The notes: a model not told the origin generated them from the letters alone. A DNA stretch of 6,173 bases from Flavobacteriales bacterium UBA7325 (GCA_002471375.1 DKPV01000026.1:1-6173), one strand, 5' to 3'. Shown: positions 1 to 4,876, numbered from the stretch's first letter. Program-made: numbers and translations.

Positions 1-41
1 TTCTAATCCGTAGGTCATAGGTTCGAGTCCTATCGAGCATG
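1..41 (+). tRNA. tRNA-Arg(TCT), 3' part only
   Basis: The window opens inside the anticodon loop: T33, anticodon TCT (2-4), AA, then the 3' anticodon stem TCCGT (7-11) and a 5-nt variable loop. The T-arm is complete: ATAGG (17-21), loop TTCGAGT (22-28), CCTAT (29-33). The 3' acceptor strand is CGAGCAT (34-40) and the discriminator is G41. CCA is not encoded. It would read AGA codons. The 5' half lies outside the window, so the acceptor and anticodon stems cannot be confirmed. Confidence 0.85.
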
Positions 42-63
42 TTTAACCCTTTGGAGATACACA

Positions 64-240
64 ATGAAAAGTTTAGATTTAAGTTTTCAGTTTGAAGATG
101 ATCAATACATGATGCTCGAAGAAGAGGCAAAAAGTCTTGAGATGAGTATGGAAGAATTGGTAGCAAATGTTTTTAATGTAATTCTTCAGGAAATTGAAGA
201 AGATGTTCGGGCCAGAAATGCTCTCGAATCGGCGAATTGA
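64..240 (+). CDS. small acidic protein, ribbon-helix-helix-like
   Basis: A 58-residue ORF starting at ATG 64 with TTGGAG at 51-56 at good spacing, right after the tRNA-Arg gene and probably on the same transcript. The pattern resembles a ribbon-helix-helix (Arc/MetJ) fold: a short strand (SLDLSFQF, residues 3-10), a DDQY turn, a first helix (MLEEEAKSLEM) and a second helix after S28 (MEELVANVFNVILQEI). Typical DNA-binding RHH proteins have a basic strand, whereas this one is acidic, so DNA binding is doubtful. It could be an antitoxin-like or protein-interaction module, or simply a helical phage peptide. The family is not recognised; the fold is inferred from pattern only. It overlaps the next gene by 38 nt. 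Confidence 0.65.
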   Translation: MKSLDLSFQFEDDQYMMLEEEAKSLEMSMEELVANVFNVILQEIEEDVRARNALESAN

Positions 241-586
241 TAAACTTATAGAAACTGCAAAGCCAGTTTGTATGAACATACCCAGACAGAAGAGACATTG
301 TTCTCTTGTTGTTTGTAAAAATGAAATAGTTTCGATTGGAACTAACCATTTTAAAACACACCCTAGAGCGAAAAGACTGGGATATCGTTATGACGAGATG
401 CACTCTGAATTAGATGCTTTTCTTAAAGCCCCTCAGAAAAAGAATCTGTCACTATATAATTTCAGATTCAATCGGTTTGGTGAGATGAGAATAGCCAGAC
501 CATGTAAACTTTGTATGCCTTGGTGCATCGCAGTTTTTGATAAGGTATATTTTACCACACCCGAAGGGGTCGAAAGGATAAAGTGA
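203..586 (+). CDS. zinc-dependent nucleotide/cytidine deaminase family protein
   Basis: A 127-residue protein with the cytidine deaminase-superfamily zinc signature: H67-S-E69 (in MHSELDAF) and P100-C101-x-x-C104 (in RPCKLCMPWC), followed by a hydrophobic strand AVFDKVYFTT. In the family, His and the two Cys bind Zn and Glu is the proton shuttle. The spacing of about 31 residues between HxE and PCxxC fits the fold. The likely role is deamination of a cytosine base in a nucleotide, nucleoside or nucleic acid; dCMP deaminase-like enzymes are common in phages, but the substrate cannot be read here. Start choice: ATG 203 follows AGGAAA (188-193); TTG 194 and ATG 218 are in-frame alternatives. The N-terminus overlaps the preceding gene. 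The protein is shorter than typical dCMP deaminases. Confidence 0.8.
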   Translation: MFGPEMLSNRRIDKLIETAKPVCMNIPRQKRHCSLVVCKNEIVSIGTNHFKTHPRAKRLGYRYDEMHSELDAFLKAPQKKNLSLYNFRFNRFGEMRIARPCKLCMPWCIAVFDKVYFTTPEGVERIK

Positions 587-587
587 T

Positions 588-773
588 ATGAAAATTGGGC
601 AAAGAGTTATCCACAAGGTAACTAAAAAACAAGGGACTATCGTAGAGATTGACGATAGTGTTGGTAAAGTTGTTTTTGATGATGGTGATACTGTTCATGT
701 TCATCATCAACTCTTGGCAGAAACTTTAGATGGATCTCTTCCTGAATCCAATCAACAGTTTTTAACCGAGTAA
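588..773 (+). CDS. small SH3/KOW-like beta-barrel protein
   Basis: A 61-residue ORF whose ATG follows the deaminase stop by 1 nt, with AAGGA just upstream (within 575-580). Residues 3-45 show an alternating beta pattern, IGQRVIHK...KQGTIVEI...GKVVFDDGDTVHVH. This resembles SH3/Tudor/KOW-like modules, such as the RNA-polymerase-binding C-terminal domain of UvrD/PcrA ('G-x-x-V-x-H-x-x-x-G-x-G-x-V'). Family knowledge suggests nucleic-acid or RNA-polymerase contact. The resemblance is only by pattern and no catalytic residues are seen. The C-terminal 15 residues are polar and probably disordered. It is most likely co-transcribed with the deaminase. Confidence 0.7.
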   Translation: MKIGQRVIHKVTKKQGTIVEIDDSVGKVVFDDGDTVHVHHQLLAETLDGSLPESNQQFLTE

Positions 774-808
774 TTACTACATATAGTGAATAAATTGAAA
801 GGTATTGT

Positions 809-1075
809 ATGAGTATCAAAGAACCAAAAGCAGGAATTAAGTCTACAGAATTCTGGGCAACTATTGGTATTTCTGGTTTGCCTATTGCAGATCAATTGGG
901 CATTTTTGATAGAATGCCGGTGACAGAGGGAGGGGAAACTGCTCTATGGATCTCAGCAGGTCTCATCGGAGCAGTTTATGTTTTCACTAGGGCATGGGTC
1001 AAGGTAGCAAACGTAAAATACGGAGATCAAAATGAGAAAAGCGTTATCAATACTAACACTCGCAGCAGCAAGTAA
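809..1075 (+). CDS. putative holin-like membrane protein
   Basis: An 88-residue protein with an AAAGG ribosome binding site at 798-802. It has an N-terminal KSTEFW motif (residues 11-16), one weaker hydrophobic stretch (about 15-33, containing Pro and Asp) and a clear TM segment (about 44-62, ALWISAGLIGAVYVFTRAW), then a short polar tail. Small phage inner-membrane proteins with a 'K-S/T-E-F-W ... Y-x-x-S/T-R' layout are often annotated as holins or holin-like, and this one resembles them. No endolysin is visible nearby, so a lysis role is inferred. The last 44 nt overlap the signal-peptide gene that follows, so the two are probably translationally linked. AATAAATT at 789-796 is one mismatch from a T4-type late promoter, but the support is weak. 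Confidence 0.7.
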   Translation: MSIKEPKAGIKSTEFWATIGISGLPIADQLGIFDRMPVTEGGETALWISAGLIGAVYVFTRAWVKVANVKYGDQNEKSVINTNTRSSK

Positions 1076-1838
1076 TCTTTATGCACAGGACAATAATAAC
1101 TGCGGGCCAAAGTTAATTCCAATGACAACCACTAGAGTTCCTCTTTTTAATGATGAAGGGGAAGAAAGTGGTTATATGATTACAGTGTCGGAAGCTGACA
1201 CCGAAACTCGTACTATGGTTGCTGCTTACGAAACTCCGTATAGTGATTCAATTGGGGCATTTACTATGGATGGTGATATAACATTCACCAATAAATCTCC
1301 AGTTACTAGAAGACAGAGGTTTCGGCAGAGTATTCGTTTATCAGAAGGAATCATGCCAATAATTCCTCCAGCATTCTCTGAAGTTTGCTGGGAACCTGAT
1401 ATTCGCAGACTAATTACATATTACGAGCAAGTTGTCCAGCCAGGAGAAACTATTCAGGTTCCAATCTTCTGGGAGATTACAACTCGTCTGGAGGCGCAAC
1501 TTGCAGATGTTAACGCGGATGGTATCGTTGATGCGCAAGATCAGGGACTTCTTATGGCAGCATTTGGAACTGATAATCCTCTGTATGATCTCGATCAGAG
1601 TGGTGTGGTCGATAGTGCAGATTTAGGAATCCTTCTCAGTCAGTGGTCAGAGACTTCGGATGATGTTATTGAGGGTGCTGATGCCGGGGAAATAGATCCA
1701 GTCCCTGGTCGCGGGATATTCAACCCTGAATGGGAGTCTGCTGATTATATTATCGCCGCTGATATTGAAATTGATCCAATGCGAGGAGGTAACGGCCAAG
1801 TCCGAGTCCCTTTTCTGGATTGGCAGTGGAGAGCATAA
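1032..1838 (+). CDS. secreted protein with dockerin (paired EF-hand) domain
   Basis: A 268-residue protein starting at ATG 1032 with CGGAG at 1020-1024. A Sec signal peptide is evident: MRK, hydrophobic ALSILTLAAA, then probable cleavage after LYA18. The mature N-terminal part (about 20-150) is beta-rich with no recognised fold; Cys24 and Cys119 could form a disulfide. Residues 159-206 form a dockerin: Ca loop 1 is D159-V-N161-A-D163-G...D170, loop 2 is D186-L-D188-Q-S190-G...D197, each followed by a helix, the second ending LLSQW. Dockerins bind cohesins or act as anchoring modules; this style is typical of planctomycete secreted proteins. The tail (about 207-268) is acidic. The end carries an internal AGGAGGT and an in-frame slippery CCCTTTT just before the stop, so part of the product may be extended into the next frame. 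Confidence 0.85.
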   Translation: MRKALSILTLAAASNLYAQDNNNCGPKLIPMTTTRVPLFNDEGEESGYMITVSEADTETRTMVAAYETPYSDSIGAFTMDGDITFTNKSPVTRRQRFRQSIRLSEGIMPIIPPAFSEVCWEPDIRRLITYYEQVVQPGETIQVPIFWEITTRLEAQLADVNADGIVDAQDQGLLMAAFGTDNPLYDLDQSGVVDSADLGILLSQWSETSDDVIEGADAGEIDPVPGRGIFNPEWESADYIIAADIEIDPMRGGNGQVRVPFLDWQWRA

Positions 1839-1886
1839 AGGGTGATATATCTTTAGAGAATGGAAATGGTTCCGCTGGCCCTGCCA
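1784..1886 (+). promoter_or_regulatory. candidate -1 programmed ribosomal frameshift signal
   Basis: Seen in the sequence: an AGGAGGT at 1784-1790 inside the coding region with no start codon at normal distance; heptamer C-CCT-TTT at 1808-1814, in the exact X-XXY-YYZ phase for frame 0; and, after a 6-nt spacer, TGGCAG (1821-1826), which can pair with CTGCCA (1881-1886). The zero frame stops at 1836-1838. A -1 slip would join F261 to 128 further codons, giving 389 residues. Known bacterial -1 sites (such as dnaX) combine an upstream SD-like element, a slippery heptamer and a downstream stem. Here the SD-to-heptamer gap is 17 nt, longer than in dnaX, and the stem encloses a loop of about 54 nt, so strength is uncertain. 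Confidence 0.45.
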
Positions 1887-2200
1887 CAATAACAGTTAAT
1901 CCCTATGGATATCAGAGCGTAGGTTTGGATACTTTACTTGAACCAACAAGTAAATGGATAGTGGAGATGTACCGGGGTGATATGCTTCTTGGATCTATCT
2001 CCTCGGATTCTCCCAATGCAAGTAGTAATGGTAGAATAAGTCTACCTGACGGGGGTGGTCAGTATGGAAATGCAATTTACTGGAGACAATTAATTCCTAC
2101 CGATCAAGTTAAGTTAGGCGATAAATGGATAGTTTATGGGTGGAATAATTCTCCTGTGGTTTCGGGATATCCGCCAGACAGGGAATATATAGAACCATAG
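1820..2200 (+). CDS. beta-rich protein in -1 frame, possible frameshift extension of the dockerin protein
   Basis: About 126 residues in the -1 frame relative to the dockerin gene, overlapping its end by 19 nt. No ATG occurs in this frame until Met 50; the only near starts are TTG 1820 and GTG 1826, neither with a well-spaced ribosome binding site. The frame is open from 1793 (stop TAA at 1790), so ribosomes slipping at CCCTTTT 1808-1814 would continue here for 128 codons. The protein has alternating hydrophobic residues and Gly/Asn/Ser-rich turns (for example TITVNPYGYQSVG, KWIVEMYRGDMLLGSIS, GDKWIVYGW), suggesting a beta-sandwich. It has no signal peptide of its own. Alternatives are independent initiation at TTG/GTG, or one gene split by a real or sequencing 1-nt loss. 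The function is unknown. Confidence 0.7.
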   Translation: MAVESIKGDISLENGNGSAGPATITVNPYGYQSVGLDTLLEPTSKWIVEMYRGDMLLGSISSDSPNASSNGRISLPDGGGQYGNAIYWRQLIPTDQVKLGDKWIVYGWNNSPVVSGYPPDREYIEP

Positions 2201-2210
2201 GAGATCACAA

Positions 2211-3269
2211 ATGATTCTAGAGAAATACAATTTATTGAATGAACTGTTTGAGTACGAACCATTCGGTATTTCAGGAAAAGAGTGGAGACCAACTAAAAGA
2301 AGAACCACCGACTGGGCAAGTATCTACGGTGTAGACCTGAGTGGTGTCAACGTGAGGAACAGAAGAAAAAATAATTTTTCTTCTGGTGGTCCAGATCCCA
2401 ATTGTGTCAAAGAAGAACTTTCTGACATTAACCGATGGAATTCTGGATATTGGTCTGCAATTATGATTTCTCCCAACAAAGCAGTTGCATGTAAGCATTA
2501 TTGGAGAGTGGTCAAGGGACAACAAAGTAATCTTATGTTTTTGGGTAAAAGTGGGATCGAATATCGGCCCAAGTGGAAGTCAACTACCGAAATTGAGGGT
2601 TGTGATAGAGTCTTGATAGAATTTGAAGATGATCTCCCTGTAGATGATGTTAAGATCTACAAGTGTGTTGATTTTCGTTGGATTCCGAGCGGAAGTAAAG
2701 TGTGGCTGTATGATAATCAAGGACGTATCATTTTTAAGATCCACGATTATGCAAAGGAATTTAAATCTAATAATTTTTCATTCAAACAAGAATGGCACCC
2801 TGATCCTGTAGTGGGTGATATTTGTGGTATATTTTCTGGAGATTCAGGAACCCCCACATTTATCACAGATCCAGTAAACAATGAAACATACTTTGTTGGA
2901 AATTATGCTGGTGGTTATCCATATTACGAAGACCGAATTTGGGAACAGAGAATGATGGAGATCGATGATAGAATTTCCTTTGTCCGACCTTCTAATGTTC
3001 GGTCTGATATAAACCGTGATGGTAAGATAGATTCGGCCGATATGTCACTGATCCTTGCCGACTACGGTAAAACCTTCCGGAATGGTCCCACTGATATAAA
3101 TGAAGACGGAACGGTCGATGGTATTGATATCGGAGAACTACTTTCCGATTGGGGAGAGTTAGAACCAAATGTTTTATGGTACGATGACTGGTACGAAAAG
3201 CCGGGCGTAGGTGGTAATAGTGGAGATAAGGACCCAGATAAGGGGGGTATAAATGGCAGAAGAATTTGA
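2211..3269 (+). CDS. trypsin-like serine protease with C-terminal dockerin
   Basis: A 352-residue protein with AGGAG at 2200-2204 before ATG 2211. The protease domain (about 75-260) has a chymotrypsin-fold layout: 'SAIMISPNKAVACKHY' with His96 in the place of the TAAHC His, 'CDRVLIEF' with Asp132 in the place of the D-x-A-L-L Asp, and 'FSGDSGTPTF' with Ser212 as nucleophile, then FVGNYAGG as the following strand. A dockerin pair follows: D266-I-N268-R-D270-G...D277 and D295-I-N297-E-D299-G...D306, ending LLSDWG. The Asp/Gly-rich tail continues to 352. No signal peptide is seen; the N-terminus (about 1-60) is polar and basic, so export would need holin/lysis, virion packaging or a non-Sec route. 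The dockerin resembles that of the secreted protein upstream, suggesting shared docking partners. The substrate is unknown. Confidence 0.85.
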   Translation: MILEKYNLLNELFEYEPFGISGKEWRPTKRRTTDWASIYGVDLSGVNVRNRRKNNFSSGGPDPNCVKEELSDINRWNSGYWSAIMISPNKAVACKHYWRVVKGQQSNLMFLGKSGIEYRPKWKSTTEIEGCDRVLIEFEDDLPVDDVKIYKCVDFRWIPSGSKVWLYDNQGRIIFKIHDYAKEFKSNNFSFKQEWHPDPVVGDICGIFSGDSGTPTFITDPVNNETYFVGNYAGGYPYYEDRIWEQRMMEIDDRISFVRPSNVRSDINRDGKIDSADMSLILADYGKTFRNGPTDINEDGTVDGIDIGELLSDWGELEPNVLWYDDWYEKPGVGGNSGDKDPDKGGINGRRI

Positions 3270-3603
3270 TTTTGGTTTTACCGCAGTTAACGAAGATGAG
3301 TTATCTAATATTCTCAAGAATGTCCCTGATGATATCGAACCGTCAGAGGACATTATTGCGATCAAAGATAAATTGGATCTGATACTAGAATTAAATAGTA
3401 CATGCGAAGGTGCGAGTGCAGTGAAGGCACAATATGACGAATTGATGAAAGCCAAATTTGATGAAATAGAGGCACTAATAATTCCAGTTCTTCAGAATTT
3501 AATGAAAAATGAGTCAAAAGATTACCTATATTGGCCCGGAAAACAACGTAAAGCCCAGTGTGAACTACAGTTAGAAAAAACTCTCAAAATCACCCGATCC
3601 TGA
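3253..3603 (+). CDS. small conserved-type phage helical protein (EFDFGF / YLYWPGK motifs)
   Basis: A 116-residue protein beginning MAEEFDFGF, with a strong AAGGGGGG just upstream of ATG 3253, overlapping the protease end by 17 nt. It has an acidic N-terminus (about 1-35), two amphipathic helices likely to form a coiled coil (about 36-60 with KDKLDLILEL; about 60-88 ending IIPVLQNLMKN), then DYLYWPGKQRKAQCELQLEK. From memory, small proteins with an acidic 'EFDFGFT' start and a '[DE]Y[IL]xWP[GN]' motif recur in T4-like marine phages, where they are of unknown function; a search would confirm this. No catalytic residues are visible. The stop codon is immediately followed by the promoter for the tRNA cluster. 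Confidence 0.8.
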   Translation: MAEEFDFGFTAVNEDELSNILKNVPDDIEPSEDIIAIKDKLDLILELNSTCEGASAVKAQYDELMKAKFDEIEALIIPVLQNLMKNESKDYLYWPGKQRKAQCELQLEKTLKITRS

Positions 3604-3631
3604 TTGACACACCCTGAATCTGTGGTACAAT
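3604..3631 (+). promoter_or_regulatory. sigma70-type promoter for tRNA cluster
   Basis: A perfect -35 TTGACA (3604-3609), 16-nt spacer, extended -10 TG-G-TACAAT (TG at 3623-3624, hexamer 3626-3631; one mismatch to TATAAT). Transcription would start near 3638, about 12 nt before the tRNA-Leu gene. The -35 box begins directly after the TGA stop (3601-3603). This is host-polymerase type and the only such strong site seen in the window. Confidence 0.75.
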
Positions 3632-3649
3632 ATGCGTATGAAGAACGAA

Positions 3650-3734
3650 GCCGGGATGGCGGAATTGGCATACGCATCAGACTTAAAATCTGACGATCTA
3701 TTAGATCTTGTGGGTTCGAGTCCCACTCTCGGTA
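3650..3734 (+). tRNA. tRNA-Leu(TAA)
   Basis: A class II tRNA. Acceptor GCCGGGA (3650-3656) pairs with TCTCGGT (3727-3733) with two G-T wobbles, discriminator A3734. Anticodon stem TCAGA/TCTGA flanks loop CTTAAAA with anticodon TAA at 3684-3686. A long variable arm follows (about 3694-3709). T-arm GTGGG-TTCGAGT-CCCAC (3710-3726). CCA is not encoded. It reads UUA. Confidence 0.95.
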
Positions 3735-3739
3735 TTATT

Positions 3740-3812
3740 GCCACCGTAGCTCAGTTGGCAGAGCAGAGGTTTTGTAAACCTCAGGTCGCAGGTTCGAGTC
3801 CTGTTGGTGGCT
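3740..3812 (+). tRNA. tRNA-Thr(TGT)
   Basis: Acceptor GCCACCG (3740-3746) pairs with TGGTGGC (3805-3811), discriminator T3812. D-arm GCTC...GAGC. Anticodon stem GAGGT/ACCTC around loop TTTGTAA, anticodon TGT (3773-3775). T-arm GCAGG-TTCGAGT-CCTGT (3788-3804). CCA is not encoded. It reads ACA and other ACN codons. Confidence 0.95.
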
Positions 3813-3829
3813 TCGGAGGGCAGTGCTTT

Positions 3830-3902
3830 TCCCCTGTAGCTCAGTTGGTAGAGCGGCGAGCTGTTAACTCGCATGTCACTGGTTCGAGTCCAGTCGGGGG
3901 AG
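3830..3902 (+). tRNA. tRNA-Asn(GTT)
   Basis: Acceptor TCCCCTG (3830-3836) pairs with CGGGGGA (3895-3901) with one T-G wobble; discriminator G3902, as usual for Asn. Anticodon stem GCGAG/CTCGC around loop CTGTTAA, anticodon GTT (3863-3865). T-arm ACTGG-TTCGAGT-CCAGT (3878-3894). CCA is not encoded. Confidence 0.95.
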
Positions 3903-3905
3903 TTT

Positions 3906-3979
3906 CAGAGTGTAGCACAGCTTGGTAGTGCGTTGCGTTTGGGACGCAAAGGTCGCTGGTTCGAATCCAGTCACTCTGA
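3906..3979 (+). tRNA. tRNA-Pro(TGG)
   Basis: Acceptor CAGAGTG (3906-3912) pairs perfectly with CACTCTG (3972-3978), discriminator A3979. Anticodon stem TTGCG/CGCAA around loop TTTGGGA, anticodon TGG (3940-3942) with G37. T-arm GCTGG-TTCGAAT-CCAGT (3955-3971). CCA is not encoded. The next gene's ribosome binding site begins only a few bases downstream. Confidence 0.95.
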
Positions 3980-3994
3980 CTTAAGGAGATTATG

Positions 3995-4180
3995 ATGCCA
4001 AAGCGTGAATTGGATCAATTTGATTTGGAAGCAGAACGAGAAGCGTCTGCAATTCGTGGCCACCGTGGAATTCCGGAGACTGCTTACGGTAAGGGTATCA
4101 CCAAGCAGCGAAGGATGCACAAGCGAGGACAAGAAATTTTGGAAACTAGAATCATCAAGAGAGGACAATGGCTATCATGA
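3995..4180 (+). CDS. small basic hypothetical protein
   Basis: A 61-residue protein (62 if the in-frame ATG at 3992 is used). AAGGAG at 3983-3988 lies 6 nt from ATG 3995 but only 3 nt from ATG 3992, so I prefer 3995. It is highly charged: an acidic start (ELDQFDLEAEREASA), then a basic stretch rich in Lys/Arg/Gly (GKGITKQRRMHKRGQ, ETRIIKRGQ). There is no TM, Cys or recognisable motif. The basic half could bind RNA or DNA; this is only composition. It directly follows tRNA-Pro and begins the overlapping gene run; its end overlaps the next gene by 13 nt. The family is not recognised. Confidence 0.65.
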   Translation: MPKRELDQFDLEAEREASAIRGHRGIPETAYGKGITKQRRMHKRGQEILETRIIKRGQWLS

Positions 4181-4422
4181 CAGAAGAATGGCTCGGTATG
4201 GAAGACATATGTTTTGTTACTGGCAAGATTATTCGACGTTACGAGTGGGCAAGATTTACTCGGGAGTTTGATGCCTGGATATCAAAGGAAGGTCAGGAAA
4301 TAATCGAAGAGAGTGCGACTGGTCCAGATCCATACGAAGAAGCACGCATCATCTACTCTGAGTGGTATGCGAAGGATGAAGCAAATGCAGCAAATGATGA
4401 ATTTCGGAGATGGCACAAATGA
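4168..4422 (+). CDS. small acidic, Trp-rich hypothetical protein
   Basis: An 84-residue protein. ATG 4168 has AGAGGA at 4159-4164 at a usable distance; ATG 4177 (MTEEW) overlaps the previous stop as ATGA and is the alternative. It is rich in Trp, Glu and Tyr: TEEWLGMEDICFVTGK, YEWARFTREFDAW, IIYSEWYAKDEA, EFRRWHK. It is predicted helical and soluble with no signal peptide. FVTGK is too short to call a nucleotide-binding loop. It is translationally coupled on both sides (ATGA overlap with the prepilin-like gene). The function is unknown. Confidence 0.7.
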   Translation: MAIMTEEWLGMEDICFVTGKIIRRYEWARFTREFDAWISKEGQEIIEESATGPDPYEEARIIYSEWYAKDEANAANDEFRRWHK

Positions 4423-4679
4423 GAGGATTCAGTGTGATAGAACTTCTGGTAGTCATTGCATTGATTTCTCTTTTAATTTCAATGACTCTATTTTTTCGGT
4501 GGGATGATACCAAGAAGGAACTTCAAGACAACCAAGAGATCCAGCAAGCAACAACCGAGTTATGGCTGTTACGCATTGAAGATCCTACTCAACCTGTTTA
4601 TTGGGTTTGGGAAAACGAAGATGGTGTCATGTGGATGATGTCTCGCAGTGACAACATGGTGAGGAAGGTGGGACCATGA
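4419..4679 (+). CDS. prepilin-like protein with type IV pilin N-terminal methylation motif
   Basis: An 86-residue protein. ATG 4419 overlaps the upstream stop (ATGA) and has GGAG at 4406-4409; ATG 4410 would add three residues (MAQ). The N-terminus is a textbook class III signal: leader MRG, cleavage before F+1, Glu at +5 (FSVIELLVVIALISLLIS), then a continuous hydrophobic helix to about residue 27. The rest is a short polar domain (RWDDTKKELQDNQEI... then YWVWENEDGVMWMM). In the family, prepilin peptidase cuts after Gly and methylates Phe, and Glu5 drives assembly into pilus or type II secretion pseudopilus filaments. At 86 residues it is shorter than most pilins, so it may be a minor pseudopilin or decoy. 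It is unusual in a phage context. Confidence 0.8.
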   Translation: MRGFSVIELLVVIALISLLISMTLFFRWDDTKKELQDNQEIQQATTELWLLRIEDPTQPVYWVWENEDGVMWMMSRSDNMVRKVGP

Positions 4680-4876
4680 GCAGTGAAATTCATGACTTTC
4701 ATGGGCCATATCAGATTCATACACATCCTCAAGGAGATGTGGTGTTTATTAAGAATGGTGGCTTATATTCTTATGATAGCGAAAAACTTCGGGAGATTGT
4801 CACCTCCAAGATTTCGGAATACAATGCCGAATTACTGAAATGGAATCTTCTATTGGACAGAATGAATAATGCATGA
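4676..4876 (+). CDS. small hypothetical protein
   Basis: A 66-residue protein whose ATG overlaps the prepilin-like gene's TGA (ATGA); a purine-rich AGGAAGG lies about 8 nt upstream. The N-terminal half is His-rich and beta-like (HDFHGPYQIHTHPQGDVVFI, then NGGLYSY); the C-terminal half is one amphipathic helix (EKLREIVTSKISEYNAELL, then LLLDRMNN). No TM or conserved catalytic motif is seen; the HxH could bind metal, but this is weak. It overlaps the next gene by 8 nt. The family is not recognised. Position between a prepilin-like protein and a membrane protein suggests a shared role, by context only. Confidence 0.7.
   Translation: MSSEIHDFHGPYQIHTHPQGDVVFIKNGGLYSYDSEKLREIVTSKISEYNAELLKWNLLLDRMNNA

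Noticed and set aside
173..403. Minus-strand open frames such as 173-403, 637-819, 2271-2525 and 3174-3455
   Set aside because: They lie opposite plus-strand genes with clear family motifs, have no fitting ribosome binding sites, and show no recognisable domains.
1432..1626. 64-residue open frame inside the dockerin gene
   Set aside because: It is a shadow of the frame that carries the clean EF-hand loops.
3247..3254. TATAAATG as a T4-type late promoter
   Set aside because: It overlaps the ATG of the gene at 3253 and would leave the transcript without its ribosome binding site.
3632..3928. 98-residue plus-strand open frame
   Set aside because: It runs through the tRNA-Leu, -Thr and -Asn genes; the repeated AQLAEQR/SSPVGG peptides are translations of conserved D- and T-arm sequences.
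3604..3979. CRISPR-like or repeat array suggested by repeated GTTCGAGTC blocks
   Set aside because: The repeats are the conserved T-loops of neighbouring tRNA genes; there are no regular spacers.
4005..4271. 88-residue open frame overlapping two genes
   Set aside because: It is out of frame with well-supported, SD-led genes at 3995 and 4168, and its composition (Ser/Arg-rich without pattern) looks like a shadow.
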